Of a stretch of DNA of 37,111 bases, positions 32,712 through 37,111 are shown in pieces. A model generated the notes under the pieces. It made no database searches. It had not been told where the DNA came from and saw nothing but the letters and a program-made list of their open reading frames with translations. A program made the position numbers and the translations under genes. This DNA comes from Clostridia bacterium (GTDB taxonomy: Bacteria > Bacillota > Clostridia > Oscillospirales > Acutalibacteraceae): the NCBI GenBank assembly GCA_029226955.1, contig JAQXZA010000122.1:1-37111 (forward strand). Direction: 5' to 3'. Every line of letters starts with the position of its first letter. The stretch's first letter is position 1.

Positions 32712-33579
32712 AATTTTCAGAAAAGACCTTATCAAACTTAATATTTACAAAGAGGTTGTTGCCGACAAGACCGTTTTGCTGGATTTTTTTCTTGACGGAA
32801 GTGCAGTCGGAACTGATTATTCTCAGGATATACACGACGAAAATATCGTTATGAACAGATACGGCTGTTTTAATATTTCAGAGGACAAGAACAGCGGAAG
32901 TATAACAATTCGTCCCGCACTTGTAAAACTCTCACTGAAAATATCCATTACTTGCCGACAGCCTTTTAATGATAATAAAACACTGACGGTTTACCGTGAC
33001 GGAAAAACAGAGGCTGAAACATCTTTTGATATTACAAATAATTGCGAGAGTATTGAGCTTATTCCCGAAAACGATAAATATATTATGAAAATAAATTACA
33101 GCGAAAATGTTTCAGATACTGAAAATACGGTTAATGCACAACAGGCAGAAACACCTGTACAAGCTGCAAATACGGTAAACAATCAACAGACGGAAACACC
33201 CATACAAACGGAAAACATTCAGCCGACAGCCGTACAAAATACGGTTCAGCCTGTTGTTGAAACGAATAATCCGCCGACACCGTCTGTTGAAAATAAGCCC
33301 GAAAATCAGAACAAAAGTACAGGGGAAATCCCACAGCAAAAACTTGACGCAATAAAAACCGAGAGTGAAAAAGATTATGAACAATATGCCGAAAAACTCG
33401 GAACAGTCAAGGCAGAATATGAATTTGACAAGTCGGTTATTGAATACTATAAAGACCACGACCTTGTGCCGATTGAAAAAATATTTGCGGAAATTGACGA
33501 AAAATTAAAGTCGGCAGAAGAACAGATTAAACTTTTCGTTGAGGCAAGACAGAACAAAACAAAAGAAATTGAGGAATAA
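32695..33579 (+). CDS. Unrecognised protein: beta-rich domain, Gln/Thr/Pro linker, coiled coil
   Basis: I do not recognise this 294-residue protein. Residues 1-135 look like a beta-sandwich (alternating strands such as KTVLLDFFLDG, SGSITIRPALVKLSLKISI, ETSFDITNN). Residues 138-215 are a low-complexity linker rich in Gln, Thr, Asn and Pro with near repeats (QQAETPVQAANTV, QQTETPIQTENI). Residues 215-294 are charged and helical, probably coiled coil. There is no signal peptide or membrane segment. The SD AGGGAG is about 10 nt upstream. It overlaps the radical-SAM gene by 17 nt and precedes the next gene by 16 nt, so it is firmly within the cassette. Confidence 0.75.
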   Translation: MTAEFEIFRKDLIKLNIYKEVVADKTVLLDFFLDGSAVGTDYSQDIHDENIVMNRYGCFNISEDKNSGSITIRPALVKLSLKISITCRQPFNDNKTLTVYRDGKTEAETSFDITNNCESIELIPENDKYIMKINYSENVSDTENTVNAQQAETPVQAANTVNNQQTETPIQTENIQPTAVQNTVQPVVETNNPPTPSVENKPENQNKSTGEIPQQKLDAIKTESEKDYEQYAEKLGTVKAEYEFDKSVIEYYKDHDLVPIEKIFAEIDEKLKSAEEQIKLFVEARQNKTKEIEE

Positions 33580-33595
33580 ATTTCAGAGGTAGCTT

Positions 33596-35074
33596 ATGTC
33601 ACAACAGGTTGCACAACTTCAGAATCAGATTGATTCACTTCAAAATCAGCTTAAAAGTCAAAAACGCCAGATGGAAACAATGCGTCAGAGTATGGCTGAG
33701 GAAAACCGTAAAAAATTACAGGAACTCCGTCAGGAAATGGCGAAAAGCGGTACAAATGAACAGGTCAGAAATGAATATAAACGTTTGCTGAATGAATATA
33801 TTCAGAGTATGAATGATGATGTACAGAACCGCTTTGTCAGCGTTAATGCCGATTATCAGCGGCTTGTGTCCGAAACTCAGAAAACGGAACAGGAACTGTG
33901 GGGCAAGACTCAACAGCTTGAACATCTTATAAGTGATTTGAAAACATCAACTGCCCAAAAAGAAGAGGGCAGTATGGACGAGGCACGAAATTCTCTCACT
34001 GAGGCAATAACAAAATTCAAGGAAATTCAAAGTAAACCACACGAAATGTTTGCACCAAACCGCCTTAAAATCTATTACAATTCAATCAAGGACGGACAGG
34101 AACTGTATCGTTCAGGCTTGTATGAGGCGGCAACGGCAGTAGGAATTTCTGCAAAAACCGGACTTGAACGACTCGGTTTTATCATTGATGATAAAGTTGA
34201 CGAATGGAACAGGCATTATGAATTGTTTGAATCTGAACTCGAACTTTTGATTGACAAGCTGAAAAATGAAGTCATAGAGTGGAAAAAACTCATAGACCCT
34301 AACTACAAAGGCGAAAAACTTTCAAAGGACGAACAAATTGCAAGACTTGTAGAGATAAATTTCTGGTCGGACGGACAGTACGGAAATATTTTTTCCGAAT
34401 CAAAAAAACTTGTGAAAATCGAAAAGGATATTAAGGCAGTCGGCAAGAAAAAATATCTCAAAGAAAACCCCTCAGCTATAAAAATTGACGAGCTTAAACA
34501 GAACACCGAAAAGCTGAACAAACTTGATGATAAACTTGACGAACAGTGCGAGTTTTACAAAAATTCATACAGAGCCTCTTGTGAACGTTTTGAATGGGGC
34601 GAAAAGCTGATTGATTTTCTTGAAAACGACATCAATCTTGTTTTTCACGATAAACAGTCAAACTACCGTATTGCCGACAGCGACAAGATAAATCAGCAGA
34701 ATTTCAAAAATTATGTTCTTAACCAGTTCGGTGACGAAACAATTACACAGGACGTCCGTCAGTGGCTTGAACTGACGTTTGAAAACAGCGGCGGAACATA
34801 TATCTATATTTATATTGTGCCTATCGTAAAGGATAAAAACGTCACAAACCATATTATTCTGTATGTGGATTATGACGGTGTGGTTCAGGAGGACTACACA
34901 AAGGATATTTATAATCACATAAGCGAGTGTCTTGGTCTTGCTTTTCCTGAGGACGTTATGGACTATGTAAACGATATTTCTCAGTTACAGGCAAGCAATA
35001 ACAAAACAATTCGTGAAACTGCCGGCACTCTCGTCAGACGCAAAGAAAAACGCAAAGAACAGAAAAAATCATAA
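33596..35074 (+). CDS. Unrecognised coiled-coil protein (paralogue of the next gene by layout)
   Basis: The 492-residue protein begins with a strong coiled coil (1-135, Gln/Leu/Lys heptads: LQNQIDSLQNQLKSQ). A helical middle follows with the motif YRSGLYEAATAVGISAKTGLE and DEWNRHYELF (about 175-215). A beta-rich C-terminal domain (about 355-455, with FENSGGTYIYIYIVPI and HIILYVDYDGVV) comes next, then a basic tail RRKEKRKEQKKS. No signal or membrane segment is seen. The SD AGAGGT is 5 nt upstream. The next protein shares coiled coil, Y-x-(S/K)-G-x-YE-x-A motif and EW-x2-(H/Y)-Y, so both seem to come from one ancestral architecture. Function is unknown. Confidence 0.75.
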   Translation: MSQQVAQLQNQIDSLQNQLKSQKRQMETMRQSMAEENRKKLQELRQEMAKSGTNEQVRNEYKRLLNEYIQSMNDDVQNRFVSVNADYQRLVSETQKTEQELWGKTQQLEHLISDLKTSTAQKEEGSMDEARNSLTEAITKFKEIQSKPHEMFAPNRLKIYYNSIKDGQELYRSGLYEAATAVGISAKTGLERLGFIIDDKVDEWNRHYELFESELELLIDKLKNEVIEWKKLIDPNYKGEKLSKDEQIARLVEINFWSDGQYGNIFSESKKLVKIEKDIKAVGKKKYLKENPSAIKIDELKQNTEKLNKLDDKLDEQCEFYKNSYRASCERFEWGEKLIDFLENDINLVFHDKQSNYRIADSDKINQQNFKNYVLNQFGDETITQDVRQWLELTFENSGGTYIYIYIVPIVKDKNVTNHIILYVDYDGVVQEDYTKDIYNHISECLGLAFPEDVMDYVNDISQLQASNNKTIRETAGTLVRRKEKRKEQKKS

Positions 35075-35099
35075 AATTATATTTTTCAGGAGGAAAATT

Positions 35100-36863
35100 A
35101 TGAGCGGACTTTCATTCGGGCTTATTTCACTTGTTGCATACGGTATTGCTTCAATAGCTTCCGCATCAACAAAAAGTGCAAACAAACAATCATCATCATC
35201 TGTAAGAAATACGGCGAACAGATATGAACAAACTAACCGTCAGCAACGTCAGCCAATCCAGTATTACAACGGATATTACAACAACGGCACGACAAACGCT
35301 TACAGGGGACAGGCTGTTCAGAATAATGTACAGCAGAACAGACAACAGAATGTTCGTCAGAATACACAGCAGAACAGGCAACAGAATGTTCGTCAGAACA
35401 CACAGCAAAACAGTCAACAGAATGTTCAGCAAAATACAAGACAAAACACACAGTCTTATAATAACAATTCCCGTCAGGCAAATATTCAGGCAAAGGAACA
35501 GAAACAGCTTGAAAAATATGCAAATAATCTCGGCAATCTCAGAAACGATATTCAGAGCAATATGAACCGTCAGGTTGAACTCAACCGTCAGGCGTCAGAA
35601 CAGATGATAAACGAAATTGAACAGGTAAGAGCCGAAATGCAGGCGGCATCTGAAAAAAGCCTTGAAGATTATGACGAGTATCTCGGAATTATGAAAGAAA
35701 AAAGACAAGAATTGTCCGAGAAAATTTATAGTCAGCAAGAGGCGGTAAACAGACAGTACCGTGATACAATCTCAGAAAGTATGGTTCAGATTACAACTCA
35801 GCTTAACAACAAGCATAAAGAGTATCTTGATGAGATTTCACAACTACAAAATGACATTCAGGCAAAAAACGAAAAAGCCGCCGAAATTGCAAAGTCATAT
35901 ATTGCTGAGGCACAGACAACAATCAAGTCGCTTATTGAAGATTTTGAGGGCGAAAAATACGTCGGCAGAGAACTAATCGCACTTAATGAACAGCTTAACA
36001 AGGCTATTGACCAGTACAACAAGGGTTATTACGAGAGTGCAATAGCTGCGTCAAAAGACGTTCTTATCGGAACAGTTGAAGAAATATATCACGCTGACGA
36101 GAAAAAACAGGAATGGGAAAATTACTACAAAATTGCCCTTGCATTGTCAGCCGACCTTAAAACATTTATCGACTCACAGGAAACCGTTTCACAGGATATA
36201 ATCGACAGCGTAAAAGCCGAAAAAAATGTTGAACTCAACGAGGAAATAGCCGGTACAAAAATTGCCGACTACACAGGCAAAAACTCACAGGGTGTCACAA
36301 AGTACGATTATATAAGACAAAAATCATACGAAATTGACCAAATGCTTAATTCCGACGAGGCAAAAAATCTTTCGGCAGAACAGCTCAAACAATACATTGA
36401 TTTTATCAATACACAGCTTTATCCGCAATCGGCTTGCTGTATTACAACAGGTATTCTCAATATGGACAATGCGTATTCACGACAGAATATGAGTGAAGAT
36501 ATTGTTGATTTCTTTGAGGAACATAACTTTTCTTTTGCGGGATATTCTTATGATGAAAACAGGCACGACAAGCCACTGCACGTTTATCTTTCAAACGAGG
36601 CGACAGGTGAAGAACTTGTTGTGTCGCTTGCACCGCAACAGCTTGAAAACGGTGATATTCAGACTCGTGTTGAGCTTGAACAGGTAAAGGGCGACGAAAC
36701 CAACGAGGAACGCAAGGCATATTACCGTGAATGTATAAATCAGGTTATCACTCAGAAAAACCCGGGTTCAAGCGTTAATATCCAGTGCGACAAATCAACC
36801 CTCAACAAACTTTCAAACGGCAGACAAGCCCAACAAAGACGACAGGCACAGAATAATTCGTAA
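35100..36863 (+). CDS. Unrecognised Gln/Asn-rich coiled-coil protein with N-terminal hydrophobic segment
   Basis: From the ATG at 35100 (SD AGGAGG 8 nt upstream) the product has 587 residues. Residues 4-25 are hydrophobic (FGLISLVAYGIASIASAS), so it may be membrane-anchored or exported. Residues 30-135 are prion-like, Gln/Asn/Arg-rich, with three 12-residue repeats. Residues about 136-285 form a long coiled coil. The segment YNKGYYESAIAASKDVLIG with QEWENYYK (about 310-350) mirrors the preceding protein. The C-terminal part (about 430-560) is beta-rich (HVYLSNEATGEELVVSLAP). The stop codon comes from a heptamer repeat. A frame open 29 codons earlier overlaps the previous gene and lacks an SD. 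Confidence 0.75.
   Translation: MSGLSFGLISLVAYGIASIASASTKSANKQSSSSVRNTANRYEQTNRQQRQPIQYYNGYYNNGTTNAYRGQAVQNNVQQNRQQNVRQNTQQNRQQNVRQNTQQNSQQNVQQNTRQNTQSYNNNSRQANIQAKEQKQLEKYANNLGNLRNDIQSNMNRQVELNRQASEQMINEIEQVRAEMQAASEKSLEDYDEYLGIMKEKRQELSEKIYSQQEAVNRQYRDTISESMVQITTQLNNKHKEYLDEISQLQNDIQAKNEKAAEIAKSYIAEAQTTIKSLIEDFEGEKYVGRELIALNEQLNKAIDQYNKGYYESAIAASKDVLIGTVEEIYHADEKKQEWENYYKIALALSADLKTFIDSQETVSQDIIDSVKAEKNVELNEEIAGTKIADYTGKNSQGVTKYDYIRQKSYEIDQMLNSDEAKNLSAEQLKQYIDFINTQLYPQSACCITTGILNMDNAYSRQNMSEDIVDFFEEHNFSFAGYSYDENRHDKPLHVYLSNEATGEELVVSLAPQQLENGDIQTRVELEQVKGDETNEERKAYYRECINQVITQKNPGSSVNIQCDKSTLNKLSNGRQAQQRRQAQNNS
35331..35438 (+). repeat. Three tandem 36-bp coding repeats
   Basis: Three 36-bp units encode QQNRQQNVRQNT, the same again, and QQNSQQNVQQNT. 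They lie in the Gln/Asn-rich region of the 35100 protein; the first two units are nearly identical in DNA. Confidence 0.85.
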
Positions 36864-36886
36864 TTCGTAATGCGTAATTCGTAATT
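36856..36886 (+). repeat. Heptamer repeat copy E, overlapping the stop of the last gene
   Basis: This TTCGTAA/TGCGTAA array is identical over 31 bp to 15079-15109. It begins inside the 35100 gene and supplies its TAA (36861-36863). A tail TTTTGTGTGTGGTTAGTAG follows (36888-36906). Confidence 0.85.
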
Positions 36887-36919
36887 GTTTTGTGTGTGGT
36901 TAGTAGTTGTTAAGATTTT

Positions 36920-37103
36920 TACTTCTGAAATTTTTTAGAAGTGGAGGCAAGCAAAATGGTAAATTTAGTAAACTATAAATGAGCAAATTTAAATCATACT
37001 CGTCAAAATACACAAAAAATACCGTTAAGCAACCATAGCAAATAAATCCGAAATATTCTTTCCGGATTTACCAAACTCATATACGAAACGAATCCTTTCG
37101 TAT
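36920..37103 (+). other. End region: three hairpins and a 9-codon ORF with a ribosome site
   Basis: ACTTCT/AGAAGT (36921-36926 with 36937-36942) is directly followed by GGAGG and an ATG at 36956 that opens an 8-residue frame (MVNLVNYK, stop 36980-36982). Further on are AAATCCG/CGGATTT (37044-37050 with 37063-37069) and ATACGAAA/TTTCGTAT (37081-37088 with 37096-37103). The last hairpin is followed by an A/T stretch and could be a terminator. The mini-ORF could be a leader peptide, the remnant of a gene, or chance. Nothing else is supported to the window edge. Confidence 0.35.
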
Positions 37104-37111
37104 TCAATTTT

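Overview
The window looks like a chromosomal segment of a low-GC, anaerobic Firmicute of the Ruminococcus / Oscillospiraceae type. That placement is an inference. It rests on AT-rich intergenic DNA with consensus-like sigma-A promoters (TTGACA-17-TATAAT), strong GGAGG ribosome binding sites, occasional TTG starts, a BspA-like leucine-rich repeat protein with tyrosine-rich C-terminal modules, a clostridial fab/acc operon and a PrsA-type foldase. No tRNA, rRNA, prophage or CRISPR array was seen.

Layout. 1-226: the last 43 codons of a TnpB (IS200/IS605 type) and the presumed right end of that element. 227-4422: an LRR protein with no signal peptide, a small lipoprotein-like protein, a DUF378 membrane protein (minus strand), an unrecognised protein and an orphan polysaccharide-export type ABC ATPase. 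4486-8279: a glycolytic operon pgk-tpiA-gpmI with its own promoter and a strong terminator. 8281-8718: a gene-free, highly palindromic element bounded by inverted repeats. 8731-17567: a fatty-acid operon fabH-fabD-fabG-fabF-accB-fabZ-accC-accD-accA with a Uma2-family gene as its last member; acpP and an enoyl-ACP reductase are absent. 17598-21979: a translation-related stretch with trmL, an ABC-F ATPase, a HEPN-like/CBS fusion and mnmA. 22132-27457: a carbohydrate ABC importer (lipoprotein, two permeases, DUF624/YesL-like protein, MsmX-like ATPase) behind a consensus promoter with a palindrome near the start site. 27465-29667: a zinc-ribbon membrane protein with eleven 14-residue repeats, convergent with a metallo-beta-lactamase-fold protein whose metal motif is altered. 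29705-31538: a PrsA-like lipoprotein. 31478-36863: luxS followed without a break by a radical-SAM protein and three uncharacterised coiled-coil / low-complexity proteins.

Two things run through the window. First, a dispersed intergenic repeat family is built on a 7-bp period, in two sequence flavours (TTCGTAA-like and GAGTGTG/GAGTTAG-like). Most copies carry a related tail near TTGTGCGA-n-GTTAGTTTGTTG. Copies sit directly behind genes and in two cases supply the stop codon. Second, the unit after luxS is the best candidate for an undescribed system. It combines a GGEP-type radical-SAM enzyme, a beta-rich protein with a Gln/Thr/Pro linker, and two large coiled-coil proteins that share a central Y-x-(S/K)-G-x-YE-x-A motif and a similar layout.

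Core metabolic calls (pgk, tpiA, gpmI, fab/acc genes, mnmA, luxS) are firm because catalytic residues are visible. Promoters, operators and the functions of the unknown proteins are inferences from sequence reading alone.
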